A stretch of 64,000 nucleotides of DNA, taken from positions 57,100 to 121,099 of the forward strand of contig JALOKU010000004.1 in assembly GCA_025456345.1 (NCBI GenBank), given 5' to 3'. A program made the position numbers and the translations under genes. Of the stretch, positions 8,355-17,598 are shown piece after piece. Below the pieces are notes generated by a model. The model had not been told where the DNA came from. It searched no databases and saw nothing but the letters and a program-made list of their open reading frames with translations. Position 1 is the stretch's first letter; every line of letters starts with the position of its first letter. Source of the DNA: Vicinamibacterales bacterium (GTDB lineage Bacteria; Acidobacteriota; Vicinamibacteria; Vicinamibacterales; JAKQTR01).

Positions 8355-9304
8355 TTCTGGTTATCGCGGAACAGCAGGGCGGCACGCTGAACAAGTCCAG
8401 CTGGGAGACCATCGCGGCGGCTCAGCAGGCAGGCGGCCCGGTCAAGGTTGCCGTCGTCGGCGCCGACACGGCCGCGGCGGCCGCTGAGCTGGCGGCGGCC
8501 GACGTCGCCGAGGTGCTGCGCGTCGAGGCGCCCGCGCTCTCGCCGTATACGCTCGACGGCTTCGTGTCGGCGCTTGGCCAGGTGGTGGCCGCCGAGCAGC
8601 CCGGTGAGGTGTTCCTCCCGCACACGTACCAGACGCGGGACTTCGCGCCCGCGCTGGCCGTGCATCTCGGCCGCGCGCTGGTCACCGATTGTGTCGCCAC
8701 CCGGCACGCCGAGGGGCGCCTCTTGTTCGTACGCCCCGTGTTCCAGGGGCGGCTGCTGGCCGACGTCGCGTGCGACGGCCAGGCCCTCGCAACGTTCCAG
8801 ATCGGGGCCATCCGGGCCGACTCGCTGGCGCGCGGCGCGTCCCCGGCGCCGGTCCGGACCGTCGCGGTGACGGTCGACGGCGGCGCGATTCGTCAGAAGC
8901 CTGAGGCGCCGTTCCGGGAGGCCAAGCAGGCGGTCGACCTGTCGCAGGCCGAGCGCATCGTCGCCGTCGGACGCGGGATCAAGGACCCGGAGAAGGTGGC
9001 GCTGGCGCAGCAGCTGGCCGCCGCCATGGGCGCCGAAGTCGGTGCGTCGCGGCCGATCTGCGACGCCGGCTGGCTGCCGATGGACCGGCAGATCGGCAGT
9101 TCGGGCCAGACCGTCGCGCCCAAGCTGTATCTCGCCCTCGGCATCTCGGGGGCGATCCAGCACCTGGTCGGCATGAAGGGCGCCCGCACCATCGTGGCCA
9201 TCAACAAGGACCCCGAGGCCCCGATCTTCGAAGTGGCCGACTACGGCGTCGTGGGCGACCTGTTCGAGATCGTGCCGGCCGTCATCAAGGAGCTCCAGGG
9301 CTAG
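8351..9304 (+). CDS. etfA: Electron transfer flavoprotein, alpha subunit
   Basis: ETF alpha chain, FAD-binding partner of EtfB, 317 residues from the ATG at 8351. The C-terminal FAD domain is intact: VGRGIKDPEKV, then QIGSSGQTVAPKLYLALGIS and VAINKDPEAPIFEVADYG. The ORF track's longer version (8087 start) reads through etfB in another frame and is an artefact; the ATGA overlap with etfB fixes the start. Its TAG shares one base with the GTG of the FeS membrane protein downstream, so the three genes look like a single electron-transfer module. Confidence 0.94.
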   Translation: MILVIAEQQGGTLNKSSWETIAAAQQAGGPVKVAVVGADTAAAAAELAAADVAEVLRVEAPALSPYTLDGFVSALGQVVAAEQPGEVFLPHTYQTRDFAPALAVHLGRALVTDCVATRHAEGRLLFVRPVFQGRLLADVACDGQALATFQIGAIRADSLARGASPAPVRTVAVTVDGGAIRQKPEAPFREAKQAVDLSQAERIVAVGRGIKDPEKVALAQQLAAAMGAEVGASRPICDAGWLPMDRQIGSSGQTVAPKLYLALGISGAIQHLVGMKGARTIVAINKDPEAPIFEVADYGVVGDLFEIVPAVIKELQG

Positions 9305-11151
9305 TGCACGCCACCGAGACCTGGATCTTCCGCATCCTCGTGCTCGGGTTTGCCGGCGCGTTCGCGGCGCAGGTGTGGACGCGCGCGCGTCTTATCCTGC
9401 GGGCTCGGAACAACATCCACGTCCGCGACGACGAGACCGGGCACCGGCTGTTGCGCTTCATCGCCGAGGTCGTCTTCCAGTCGCGGACGATCGCGGAGCG
9501 CCCGGCCGTCGGCGTCGCCCACCTGGGCGTCTTCTGGGGCTTCACGGCCTTCGCCCTTTACACGGGCGTCGAGTTCCTCGCGGGACTCGGCATCGCCGAC
9601 TTCACCGGCTCGCGGTGGTTCCACCTCTACGCCATGGCCCTCGTGCCGTTCTCGGTGGCGGTCATCCTCGGCATCAGCGGGCTCCTCGTGCGCCGCGCGA
9701 TCGTGCGGCCGGCGTCGCTCGGCGACCACGTGTCGGGCGAGTCGGTGCTCATCGGGTTCTTCATCCTGACGCTGATGGTCACCTTCCTGCTCGCGTTCCG
9801 GTGGGACACCGGCGTCGCGGCGCGCGTGAACTGGTGGGTCCACGCGCTGATGATTCTCGGGTTCCTGGTGCTCATCCCGGACTCGAAGCACTTCCACCTC
9901 GTGCTGTCGCCGCTGACGGTGTACCTGCGCTCGCCGGGCCTGGCGACGGTGCCGAATCTCGACTTCGAACAGGAGCAGGTCGGCCTCGAGACCGTGGCCG
10001 ACGTCGAACGGAAGCAGGTGCTCGACGCCTTCACCTGCGTCGAGTGCGGGCGCTGCCAGGTGAACTGCCCGGCGCACGGCACGGGCAAGCCGCTCAACCC
10101 GAAGCAGCTGATTCTCCAGAACGAAGCCGCGCTGCTGGCCGGCCGGCCCGACGCGAAGCTCGCCGACGTCTTCGACGCCAAGGTGCTGTGGCAGTGCACG
10201 ACGTGCGGCGCCTGCGAGGCGCAGTGCCCGGTCGGGGTCGAGCACCTGCCGCTCATCATCGGCGCGCGCCGCGGCCTGGCGTCGAATGGCGAGGCGCCCG
10301 CCGCGCTGGCGGCCGTCTACAACCACCTCGAGCGCCGCGGCAACATCTGGGGCCTCGGCGCCGATCTCCGGCAGAAGTTCGTGCAGTCGGCCGGCGTCGA
10401 GATCTTCGACGCAGCGCGCCATGAATACCTCGTGTGGCTGGGCTGCGCCGGGGCCTTCGAGGCCGACTTCCAGAAGTCCCTGCGGTCGCTCTTCGACATC
10501 CTGCGGGCGAGTGGCGTCACCTTCGGCGTGCTCGCCAGGGAACGGTGCACGGGCGACATCGCGAAGCGCACCGGCAACGAGTACCAGTTCCAGGAGCTGG
10601 CGCGGGCGAACATCGAGGAGTTCGCGGCGGCGGGCGCGGGGAAGATCGTCACGTCCTGCCCGCACTGTCTCCGGACGATGGGGACCGACTACCGCGAGTT
10701 CGGATTCACCGCCGAGGTAATCCACTCGGCGAGCCTCGTGGCGGCGCTGACGCGCACGATGGCGGTGCCGGGCGCCGGCACGGTCACGTTCCACGATCCG
10801 TGCTACCTCGGCCGCTACGCCGGCGTGACCGAGGAGCCGAGGGACCTGCTCGCGCGTTTCGGCGCGGCGGTCTCCGAGCCGGAGCGTCACGGGGCGAATC
10901 CCTTCTGCTGCGGCGCGGGCGGCGGCCTGCTCTTCGAAGAACACGAAGAGGGCCGGCGCATCAGCCAGGAGCGTTTCGAGCAGCTGCAGCGGACCGGGGC
11001 CTCCACCATCGTGACGGCCTGCCCCTTCTGCTCGATCATGCTGAAGGGCGCGCAGGCCAGCGCAAACACGCAGGTCGAGTTCGTCGACCTGATCAGCTTC
11101 GTGGACGGCCGGATGAAGAGCGCCGCCCCCGCGGCCGCTCCACGCCCGTGA
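9304..11151 (+). CDS. Membrane FeS oxidoreductase, likely ETF:quinone reductase
   Basis: 615 residues. The N-terminal third has about five hydrophobic helices resembling a NarI/HdrE-type cytochrome b subunit (for example WWVHALMILGFLVLIPDSKHF). Then come two [4Fe-4S] motifs, CVECGRCQVNCP at about 241 and CTTCGACEAQCP at about 301. The C-terminal part has two cysteine-rich CCG domains (CPHCLRTMG, HDPCYLGRY, PFCCGAGGG), as in heterodisulfide reductase HdrD and GlpC. Proteins of this architecture next to etfBA are known as EtfD-like ETF:(mena)quinone oxidoreductases, and the one-base overlap with etfA supports that. It would carry electrons from ETF to the quinone pool at the inner membrane. The exact electron acceptor is inferred. 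Confidence 0.85.
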   Translation: MHATETWIFRILVLGFAGAFAAQVWTRARLILRARNNIHVRDDETGHRLLRFIAEVVFQSRTIAERPAVGVAHLGVFWGFTAFALYTGVEFLAGLGIADFTGSRWFHLYAMALVPFSVAVILGISGLLVRRAIVRPASLGDHVSGESVLIGFFILTLMVTFLLAFRWDTGVAARVNWWVHALMILGFLVLIPDSKHFHLVLSPLTVYLRSPGLATVPNLDFEQEQVGLETVADVERKQVLDAFTCVECGRCQVNCPAHGTGKPLNPKQLILQNEAALLAGRPDAKLADVFDAKVLWQCTTCGACEAQCPVGVEHLPLIIGARRGLASNGEAPAALAAVYNHLERRGNIWGLGADLRQKFVQSAGVEIFDAARHEYLVWLGCAGAFEADFQKSLRSLFDILRASGVTFGVLARERCTGDIAKRTGNEYQFQELARANIEEFAAAGAGKIVTSCPHCLRTMGTDYREFGFTAEVIHSASLVAALTRTMAVPGAGTVTFHDPCYLGRYAGVTEEPRDLLARFGAAVSEPERHGANPFCCGAGGGLLFEEHEEGRRISQERFEQLQRTGASTIVTACPFCSIMLKGAQASANTQVEFVDLISFVDGRMKSAAPAAAPRP

Positions 11152-11834
11152 ACGACACACCGGGCTGGCGGCAGTCCCGCTTGAAGCGCGCCCAGGTCTC
11201 GGCCATTGCCGCGATTGGGTATCCCCTCATCGCCTTGCTCGCGCGCAGCCTCCGGCTCGAGGTCGAAGGCCGCGAGCACCTGGACGCGGTGACCGCGTCC
11301 GGCCGCCCCTGCATCGTCAGCTTCTGGCACGGGCGCATCCTGCCCCTGTCGCTCTACTTCCGGAACCGCGGCATCGTCGTCATCACCAGCGAGAACTTCG
11401 ACGGCGAGTGGATCGCGCGCATCATCGGCCGCCTCGGCTACGGCACCGCCCGGGGGTCGAGTTCGCGGAACGCCCGCGCGGCCACCCTGCAGCTTGTGCG
11501 GGACATTCGCGCCGGCCGTTCGACGGCCTTCACGCTCGATGGGCCGCGGGGCCCCGCGCGCGTGGCCAAGCCGGGCGCCGTGTGGCTCGCGGGCGCGACG
11601 GGGGCGCCGTTGCTGCCGATTCATGGCGAGTGTGAACGGAGCTGGTCGCTGCGGAGTTGGGACCGGACGCAGATCCCGAAGCCGTTCACCCGTGTGCACA
11701 TGGTGGTCGGCCCGCCGATCGAACTGCCGGGCGGGTTGGGCGACGACGCGCAGGCCCGGGCCTGCCGGGATCTCGAGGCCGTCCTGGAGGACCTTCGCCG
11801 CCGGGCGTGTGCCCTGGCCGGCGTGGAGGCGTGA
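11148..11834 (+). CDS. DUF374-family lysophospholipid acyltransferase
   Basis: 228 residues from the GTG at 11148, which overlaps the previous stop (GTGA); the ORF track's start at 10434 is an out-of-frame extension. The protein has the DUF374 signature: CIVSFWHGRILPL containing the acyltransferase-like His, ITSENFDGEWIARII, and the late block TLDGPRGPARVAKPG. DUF374 proteins are related to LpxL/LpxM lauroyl acyltransferases and to PlsC, and probably acylate a lipid A or phospholipid intermediate at the inner membrane. Context fits: plsX and fab genes upstream, lptE downstream. The lipid substrate is not known. Confidence 0.83.
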   Translation: MNDTPGWRQSRLKRAQVSAIAAIGYPLIALLARSLRLEVEGREHLDAVTASGRPCIVSFWHGRILPLSLYFRNRGIVVITSENFDGEWIARIIGRLGYGTARGSSSRNARAATLQLVRDIRAGRSTAFTLDGPRGPARVAKPGAVWLAGATGAPLLPIHGECERSWSLRSWDRTQIPKPFTRVHMVVGPPIELPGGLGDDAQARACRDLEAVLEDLRRRACALAGVEA

Positions 11835-12868
11835 TGCCTGTGCTCGTCCTCACCAGCGCACGGTTCGGCGACCATACGCCGCCGCCGGGACATCCCGAGC
11901 GCCCCGAGCGGCAGCACGTGATGGACGCGGTGGCGGCGCGGTGGCGCGAGCTCGGCGGGCTCGTGGCCGAACCGTCGCCGGCTCCGCGCGACGCGCTCCT
12001 CCGGGTCCACAGCGGCCGTTTCCTCGAGACGCTGGAGTCGGCGGCCGGGCGCGCGGTGATGCTGGACCCCGACACGTTCACGTCGGCGGAGTCCTGGGCG
12101 ATCACGCAGCTGGCCGCGGGAGCCGCAATGGGTGCGGTTGATGCGGTGCTGGAAGGCCGGACCACGCGGGCCGCGGCGCTGGTCAGGCCTCCCGGGCACC
12201 ATAGCAGCCGCGACCTGGCGCGGGGATTCTGCCTAATCAACAACGCCGCCGTGGCGGCCGCCCGCGCGCTCGATAGCGGCCTCGCGCGCGTGGCGATTGT
12301 CGACTTCGACGTGCACCACGGCAACGGGACGCAGGAGATCTTCGAGGCGGATCCGCGGGTGCTCTACGTGTCGACGCACCAGTGGCCGTTCTACCCGGGC
12401 ACAGGCCGGGCGGACGATGTGGGGACGGGCGCCGGGCGCGGGTTCACGGTGAACGTGCCGATGGAGCGAGGCGCCACGGATGCGGACTACGATCTCGTCT
12501 TCGACGAAATCGTGGTTCCGGTGGCGAGCCGGTTCAAACCGGAACTCGTGATCGTCTCCGCCGGGTTCGACGCGCACGAAGAAGACCCGATCGGAGCCAT
12601 GCGGATGAGCGCCGGCGGCTTCGCCCGCCTGACCGGCCGGTTGTGCGCGGTGGCGGACAACTGCGCGTCGGGCCGGATCGTGCTCGTCACCGAGGGCGGG
12701 TACAACCTGAGGGCCCTTGCCGCGTCCCTGGCGGCCTGCCTCGGGGCCCTGGACGGCCGCGACGAGCGTGAGGCCGCGCCTGCCGCAGCGGCCGACGATG
12801 CCCGGCGCGGCCGACTCGCGGCGCAGCAGGCGCGTGCGGTACAGGCCGCATTCTGGCGTGGGCTATAA
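11834..12868 (+). CDS. Histone deacetylase/acetylpolyamine amidohydrolase family
   Basis: 344-residue zinc hydrolase of the HDAC/AcuC/APAH superfamily, which removes acetyl groups from lysines or polyamines. The catalytic signatures are all present: PPGHHSSRD, the zinc ligands in [33 protein letters not shown] and TEGGYNL. The start is the ATG at 11834, sharing one base with the acyltransferase stop, with GGAGG four bases upstream. The ORF track's 11657 start is an artefact. In a fatty-acid/ETF operon a role in reversing protein acetylation is plausible but is only inference; the substrate cannot be told from sequence. Confidence 0.88.
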   Translation: MPVLVLTSARFGDHTPPPGHPERPERQHVMDAVAARWRELGGLVAEPSPAPRDALLRVHSGRFLETLESAAGRAVMLDPDTFTSAESWAITQLAAGAAMGAVDAVLEGRTTRAAALVRPPGHHSSRDLARGFCLINNAAVAAARALDSGLARVAIVDFDVHHGNGTQEIFEADPRVLYVSTHQWPFYPGTGRADDVGTGAGRGFTVNVPMERGATDADYDLVFDEIVVPVASRFKPELVIVSAGFDAHEEDPIGAMRMSAGGFARLTGRLCAVADNCASGRIVLVTEGGYNLRALAASLAACLGALDGRDEREAAPAAAADDARRGRLAAQQARAVQAAFWRGL

Positions 12869-12869
12869 T
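12864..12869 (+). promoter_or_regulatory. Candidate -10 box before leuS
   Basis: An exact TATAAT overlaps the TAA stop of the HDAC-family gene and ends nine bases before the leuS ATG. No -35 element is obvious. If used, transcription would start within a few bases of the leuS start codon. Confidence 0.3.
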
Positions 12870-12878
12870 CGTCAGGAT

Positions 12879-15434
12879 ATGAGCGAGTACAACCCGCAGG
12901 CCATCGAACAGAAGTGGCAGCAACGGTGGCGGGACAGCCGCGCGTTCGAGGTGACGGAAGATCCCTCGAAGCCCAAGTTCTACTGCCTCGAGATGTTCGC
13001 CTACCCGTCGGGACACGCCCACGTCGGCCACGTCCGCAACTACATGATCGGCGACGTGATGGCCCGCATGAAGCGGATGCGCGGCTACAACGTGCTGCAC
13101 CCGTTCGGGTGGGACGCCTTCGGCCTGCCGGCCGAGAACGCGGCCATCAAGAACGGGATCCATCCCCGGACGTCGACCCTGGCGAACATCGCCCACATGA
13201 AGGGGCAGTTGCAGCGCCTGGGCATCAGTTACGCCTGGGAGCGCGAACTCGCCACGTGCCTGCCGGACTACTACAAGTGGAACCAGTGGCTGTTCCTGCG
13301 CATGTTCGAGCGCGACCTGGCGTATCGCCGGCGATCGACGGTCAACTGGTGCTCGTCGTGCCAGACGGTGCTCGCCAACGAGCAGGTCGTCGACGGCGGC
13401 TGCTGGCGGTGCCACACCCTGGTCACGCACCGTGACCTGGAGCAGTGGTTCCTGCGGATCACCCACTACGCGGACGAACTGCTTCGTGCGACCGACGGGC
13501 TCGCGGAGTGGCCCGAGAAGGTCCTCACGATGCAGCGCAACTGGATCGGCCGGTCCGAGGGCGCGCGGGTGCGGTTCCCGCTGGTCGACCCGACCGGCAC
13601 GGGCGCGTCGGCCGACATCGAGGTGTTCACGACGCGGATCGACACGATCTTCGGGGCGACCTTCGTGCTGCTGGCGCCCGAGCACGAGATGCTCGATCGC
13701 CTCGCGGCCGAATCGACGGACCCGGACGGGATGCGGGCGGCGGCGGCCAGGTTCCGCCGCCAGGACCGCAGCGCGAGGCTCACCGGCGAGGTCGAGAAGG
13801 AAGGGTTCAGCACGGGCCGGTTCGCGGTGAATCCCTTCACCGGCCAGCACGTGCCGATCTGGGTGGCGAACTTCGTCCTGGGCGAGTACGGGACTGGCGC
13901 GGTGATGGCCGTGCCGGCGCACGACCAGCGCGACTTCGAGTTCGCGCGGAAATACGGGCTGCCCGTACGCGTGGTGATCCAGCCGGAAGGTGATGGCCTG
14001 GCCTCGCTGGAGGCCTCGACCATGACCGAGGCGTACTCGGAGCCGGGGCGGGTCGCGGATTCCGGCGAGTACACGGGACTGTGGTCCACCGACGCCCTCC
14101 GCGTCATGGCGGAGAAGGCCGAGCGGCGCGGCATCGGCCAGCGCACGGTCCAGTTCCGCCTGAAAGACTGGGGCATCTCGCGGCAGCGGTACTGGGGCAC
14201 GCCGATCCCGATCATCCACTGCCCGTCGTGCGGCCTCGTGCCGGTGCCTGACGATCAGCTGCCCGTCGAACTTCCCGCGGTTGCCGAGTTCACCGGCAAA
14301 GGGGAGTCCCCGCTGGCGGGCGTCCCGGAGTTCGTCAACGTCGCGTGCCCCCGCTGCGGCGGTGCCGCGCGCCGCGAGGCGGACACGATGGACACCTTCG
14401 TGGATTCGTCGTGGTACTTCTATCGCTACTGCGACGCCAGGAACCCGGCGCAGCCCTTCGACCCGGCGAAGGTCGCGTACTGGGCGCCGGTGGACTTCTA
14501 CAGCGGCGGCGTCGAGCACGCCATCCTGCACCTGATCTACTCGCGCTTCTTCGCGCGCGTGTTTCGCGATCTCGGCATGGTCAGTCACTCCGAGCCGTTC
14601 ACCCGCCTGCTCACGCAGGGCATGGTGCTGAAGGAAGGCTCGGTCATGTCGAAGAAGAAGGGCAACGTCGTCGACCCGGACGACATGATCGCGAAGTACG
14701 GGGCGGACGCCCTGCGCCTGTACGTGATGTTCGTCGCGCCGCCCGAGAAGGAAGTGGAGTGGACCGACGCCGGCCTGGAAGGGGCGTTCCGGTTCCTCAT
14801 GCGCGTCTGGCGCATCGCGCAGCTCTGGCGGGGCGCGGTGGCGTCGGCGCCGCCGGTGGGCGCGTTGGCGGATCCGCTGACAGACGCGGAGCGTGCCCTG
14901 CGCCGGAAGACGCACGACACGATCCGCCGCGTCACGCAGGACCTCGACCCGCGCGTCCACTTGAACACCGTGGTGTCGGCGCTCATGGAACTGGTCAACG
15001 AGCTCTACCAGTTCTCGGACCAGCATACGCTGGGCGGCGCTGCGGCGAAGCGGACTGACGCCGCTGTGCCGGAGGAGCGCCCGGGGACGCAGGCTGTGCT
15101 GAAAGAGGCCGTCGAGGCTCTCGTCCTCATGCTGTCGCCGTTCACACCCCACATGGCCGAGGAACTGTGGGAGCAGATGGGGCGCGAGGGCGGCATCGTG
15201 TTCGCGCCGTGGCCGGCCTTCGACCCGGCCGTCGCCAAGGCCGACGAGGTCGTCATCCCGGTGCAGGTCAACGGCAAGGTCCGCGGGCGGGTGACCGTGC
15301 CGGCCGACAGCAGTGAAGACGAGATCCGCGAGGCGGCGCTCGCCGACCCGCCGGTCGCCGCCTATGTGGCCGGCAAGTCAGTGGTGAAAGTCATCGTGGC
15401 GAAAGGCAAGCTCGTCAGCCTCGTGATCAGGTAG
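12879..15434 (+). CDS. leuS: Leucyl-tRNA synthetase
   Basis: Class I aminoacyl-tRNA synthetase, 851 residues, normal for bacterial LeuRS. The start [17 protein letters not shown], the HIGH-like [11 protein letters not shown] and the [13 protein letters not shown] block are diagnostic, with an editing (CP1) domain in the middle. The KMSKS loop reads VMSKKKGN instead of KMSKSKGN. The ATG at 12879 is preferred over the track's 12717, which runs back into the HDAC gene. A TATAAT sequence overlaps the HDAC stop nine bases before the ATG, so an internal promoter is possible. lptE starts nine bases downstream. Confidence 0.96.
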   Translation: MSEYNPQAIEQKWQQRWRDSRAFEVTEDPSKPKFYCLEMFAYPSGHAHVGHVRNYMIGDVMARMKRMRGYNVLHPFGWDAFGLPAENAAIKNGIHPRTSTLANIAHMKGQLQRLGISYAWERELATCLPDYYKWNQWLFLRMFERDLAYRRRSTVNWCSSCQTVLANEQVVDGGCWRCHTLVTHRDLEQWFLRITHYADELLRATDGLAEWPEKVLTMQRNWIGRSEGARVRFPLVDPTGTGASADIEVFTTRIDTIFGATFVLLAPEHEMLDRLAAESTDPDGMRAAAARFRRQDRSARLTGEVEKEGFSTGRFAVNPFTGQHVPIWVANFVLGEYGTGAVMAVPAHDQRDFEFARKYGLPVRVVIQPEGDGLASLEASTMTEAYSEPGRVADSGEYTGLWSTDALRVMAEKAERRGIGQRTVQFRLKDWGISRQRYWGTPIPIIHCPSCGLVPVPDDQLPVELPAVAEFTGKGESPLAGVPEFVNVACPRCGGAARREADTMDTFVDSSWYFYRYCDARNPAQPFDPAKVAYWAPVDFYSGGVEHAILHLIYSRFFARVFRDLGMVSHSEPFTRLLTQGMVLKEGSVMSKKKGNVVDPDDMIAKYGADALRLYVMFVAPPEKEVEWTDAGLEGAFRFLMRVWRIAQLWRGAVASAPPVGALADPLTDAERALRRKTHDTIRRVTQDLDPRVHLNTVVSALMELVNELYQFSDQHTLGGAAAKRTDAAVPEERPGTQAVLKEAVEALVLMLSPFTPHMAEELWEQMGREGGIVFAPWPAFDPAVAKADEVVIPVQVNGKVRGRVTVPADSSEDEIREAALADPPVAAYVAGKSVVKVIVAKGKLVSLVIR

Positions 15435-15443
15435 TCTGGAACC

Positions 15444-15980
15444 GTGAGCACCATCCTGAACCTGCTGATCGTGGCTGCGCTGGCGGTGACCGGCACCGGG
15501 TGCGGGTATTCGCTCGCGGGCCGGGGATCGTTCCTGCCGTCCTACATCCGCGTGATTGGCGTGCCCCAGTTCGCCAACCAGACGACCTACCTGGAAGTGG
15601 AGCGGCGCTTCACCGAGCGCGTGCGGACCGAGTTCATCGGCCGCGGCCGCTACCAGGTGCTCGCCCAGGAGGCCGGGGCGGACGCGGTGCTCCGCGGCGC
15701 CATCACCGGCTTGTCGATTGTCCCGGCGAACTTCAACGACGCGCAGCAGGCCACGCGCTACATCATCGTCGTCAACACGAAGATCGAGTTCGTCGACCTG
15801 AAGACGAACAAGGCGCTCTGGGAGAACCCCTCGATGGTGTTCCGCGAAGAATACGACCTGCCGGCCGACACGCAGGCCGGCAACCCGTCGGCGTTCTTCG
15901 GGCAGGGGTCGAATGCGCTCGAGCGCGTGGCGAACGACTTCGCCCGGTCCGTCGTGAGCGCCATCCTCGAGGCCTTCTAG
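15444..15980 (+). CDS. lptE: LptE-like LPS-assembly lipoprotein
   Basis: 178-residue outer-membrane lipoprotein. The signal peptide ends in a lipobox (VTGTGC), followed directly by GYSLAGRGSFLP, which resembles the LptE start, and by IGVPQFANQTTY and ERRFTERVRTEF, the family's conserved blocks. LptE plugs the LptD barrel during lipopolysaccharide export, so the gene argues for a Gram-negative envelope. The start is a GTG at 15444, nine bases after the leuS stop; the leuS-lptE-holA order is common in proteobacteria and related phyla, which supports the assignment despite low sequence conservation in this family. Confidence 0.85.
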   Translation: MSTILNLLIVAALAVTGTGCGYSLAGRGSFLPSYIRVIGVPQFANQTTYLEVERRFTERVRTEFIGRGRYQVLAQEAGADAVLRGAITGLSIVPANFNDAQQATRYIIVVNTKIEFVDLKTNKALWENPSMVFREEYDLPADTQAGNPSAFFGQGSNALERVANDFARSVVSAILEAF

Positions 15981-15996
15981 GCTGGGACGGCCCCAC

Positions 15997-17007
15997 GTGG
16001 CGCGCCAGGTCACCCCGCAGTCGCTCGAACAGCACATCGCCAGCGGGCGCCTCGACCCGGTCTACGTGCTCACGGGGCCGGACGGCGCGATGAAGGCGAA
16101 GCTCGTCGCGCAGCTGGTCGAGACAATCGAGGAGGACCTGCGCCCCTTCAACGTCGACAAGCTGTTTCCTCCCGACCAGCGGGAAGAAGCGCGCAAGCAG
16201 TTCTGGACGGTCCTGCAGCTGGCGCGCACGCTGCCCATGATGGCGCCGCGGCGCGTGATCGTCGTGGCCCAGGCCGAGAAGCTCATGCAGGTCTTCAAGG
16301 CCGGTGACGACGAGGCCACGGGGCCGGCCGACGACGCGCGGGCGGGCAGGAAGGGCCGGAAGGCCGTGCAGAAGGCGGCCGGGGAAGCCGAGTTGGAGGC
16401 GTTCGAGGAGTTTCTCTCGAACCCCACGCCCGACGCCGTGGTCGTGTTTGTTGCGGGTGAGGGGCTGAACCGCAGCCTGAAACCCGTCAAGCTGCTCGAG
16501 AGGCTGGCGACGCTCGTCGACTGCGATCCCCTGCCGCAGGCTGGTGACGCCATCGAGTGGGTGAAGGCCGAGGCGGCCGGCGAGGGCGTGCGCATCGAGC
16601 CCTCCGCGGCGAGGCTGCTCGCCACCCTGGCAGGCGGCGACATCGCCCGCCTCCGCGCCGAGTTCGAACGTGCCGTGCTGTTCGCCTCCGGCGACGGCAT
16701 CATCACCGAGGCGGCCGTTCGCGAGATCGCGAGCGCGGCGACGACGCAGAACGCCTGGGCCATGACAAACGCCATCGAGCGGGGATCGACGGGCGAGGCG
16801 CTCCGCGAGCTGGCGCTGAAGATCGACGCCGGGGAGTACCCGCCGATGATCCTCGGGCAGGTCCGGTGGTTCGTTGCGAACAGGCTGGAGCCGAGGCGCG
16901 TGCGGACGGCGATGGACGCGCTCTTCCGGACGGATCTCGCCTTGAAGACTTCAGGCGGCGACCCGAGAGTCCTCCTCGAGCGGCTCGTCGTTGAGTTGTG
17001 CGGGTAG
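15997..17007 (+). CDS. holA: DNA polymerase III, delta subunit
   Basis: 336 residues, normal for HolA. The delta subunit opens the beta sliding clamp within the clamp-loader complex. The family blocks VYVLTGPDGAMKAKL, LPMMAPRRVIVV and the C-terminal LALKTSGGDPRVLLERLVVEL are recognisable, with a degenerate AAA+ fold. It contains a lysine/alanine-rich insertion near residue 110 (DDARAGRKGRKAVQK). The GTG at 15997 is 17 bases after lptE. The stop faces the rpsT stop with an 18-base gap, so this is the end of the long plus-strand run. Conserved pairing holA-rpsT is seen in many bacteria. Confidence 0.9.
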   Translation: MARQVTPQSLEQHIASGRLDPVYVLTGPDGAMKAKLVAQLVETIEEDLRPFNVDKLFPPDQREEARKQFWTVLQLARTLPMMAPRRVIVVAQAEKLMQVFKAGDDEATGPADDARAGRKGRKAVQKAAGEAELEAFEEFLSNPTPDAVVVFVAGEGLNRSLKPVKLLERLATLVDCDPLPQAGDAIEWVKAEAAGEGVRIEPSAARLLATLAGGDIARLRAEFERAVLFASGDGIITEAAVREIASAATTQNAWAMTNAIERGSTGEALRELALKIDAGEYPPMILGQVRWFVANRLEPRRVRTAMDALFRTDLALKTSGGDPRVLLERLVVELCG

Positions 17008-17025
17008 GGAAGGGCGCCGGCGGGC

Positions 17026-17295
17026 CTACTTTGCGGGCGCCGCGCTCACGCGTGTTTGCAGGCGCGACTTGTAGCGTGCCGCCGCGTTCTTGTGGATGAC
17101 GCCCTTGGTGACCATCCGGTCGATCAGGGAAATGGTCCCCTTCAATTCGGTTTTGGCCTTCCCGAAATCGTCCTTGTCGATGAGCGCGCGGATGCTTCGC
17201 AGGGACCCGCGGAGCTGAGAGCGCAACTGGCGGTTCCGCTCGCGGTGGACGACGTTCTGGCGGTGCGCCTTCAGCGCGGATGCATGACTGGCCAC
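17026..17295 (-). CDS. rpsT: 30S ribosomal protein S20
   Basis: 89-residue basic helical protein that binds 16S rRNA. The chain VASHASALKAHRQNVVHRERN and KGTISLIDRMVTKGVIHKNAAARYKSRL match S20. I use the GTG at 17295 with AGAGG five bases upstream; the track's ATG at 17355 adds 20 residues with no homology. Convergent with holA. S20 is usually monocistronic, and its promoter should lie in the 300-base divergent space toward the HD-GYP gene. Confidence 0.94.
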   Translation of the reverse strand: MASHASALKAHRQNVVHRERNRQLRSQLRGSLRSIRALIDKDDFGKAKTELKGTISLIDRMVTKGVIHKNAAARYKSRLQTRVSAAPAK

Positions 17296-17598
17296 AGTAT
17301 CCTCTGAGTCACGTTGCCCACGGGCGAGCCCCATGCCTGCCCGTCGAATCTCCAATCATAGCATTTCACGCCATTTCGCGCGAGCTACAGAAGCGGAAGG
17401 CCGCCCTCCTTTTCGTGTCGCCCGCCGGCCCGGGGAGGCCGCGCCGGGGGCATGCAGTGCCGTAACGGCCTGAGCAACAAGGGGAAACGGCTGCCGCGCC
17501 GGCCGGGTGGTACCGCCCTTGCCTCAAGGATCCGTGGGGCGCGGACGCCGCGTGGGAAGAGCCCACGCGCTGGCGTGAGCCGTGTGACCGGGAGCCGC
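17296..17598. other. Divergent non-coding region, rpsT / HD-GYP
   Basis: About 300 bases separating two divergent genes. The rpsT-proximal half is moderately AT-containing; the HD-GYP-proximal half is very GC-rich and self-complementary. It includes CCGGGTGGTACCGCC near 17506, which resembles the short T-box antiterminator core, but no specifier-loop or terminator pattern was found. It also contains the strong hairpin listed separately. The ORF track reads the end of this region as a 49-residue N-terminal extension of the HD-GYP protein, which lacks any recognisable sequence. I take it as leader RNA or promoter DNA. Confidence 0.5.
17549..17569 (+). other. Perfect 8-bp hairpin in HD-GYP leader
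   Basis: CGCGTGGG, loop AAGAG, CCCACGCG: a perfect 8-bp GC-rich stem 30 bases before the HD-GYP start. No U-tract follows, so it is not a canonical intrinsic terminator. It could structure the 5' leader of the HD-GYP mRNA. Confidence 0.4.

Noticed and set aside
9375-10424. 349-residue ORF inside the FeS oxidoreductase gene
   Set aside because: Alternative frame of a well-supported gene; no domain.
17505-17519. T-box-like GGGTGGTACCGC
   Set aside because: The motif alone is short, no specifier loop, stem I or terminator was seen and the downstream gene is not a synthetase or amino-acid gene.
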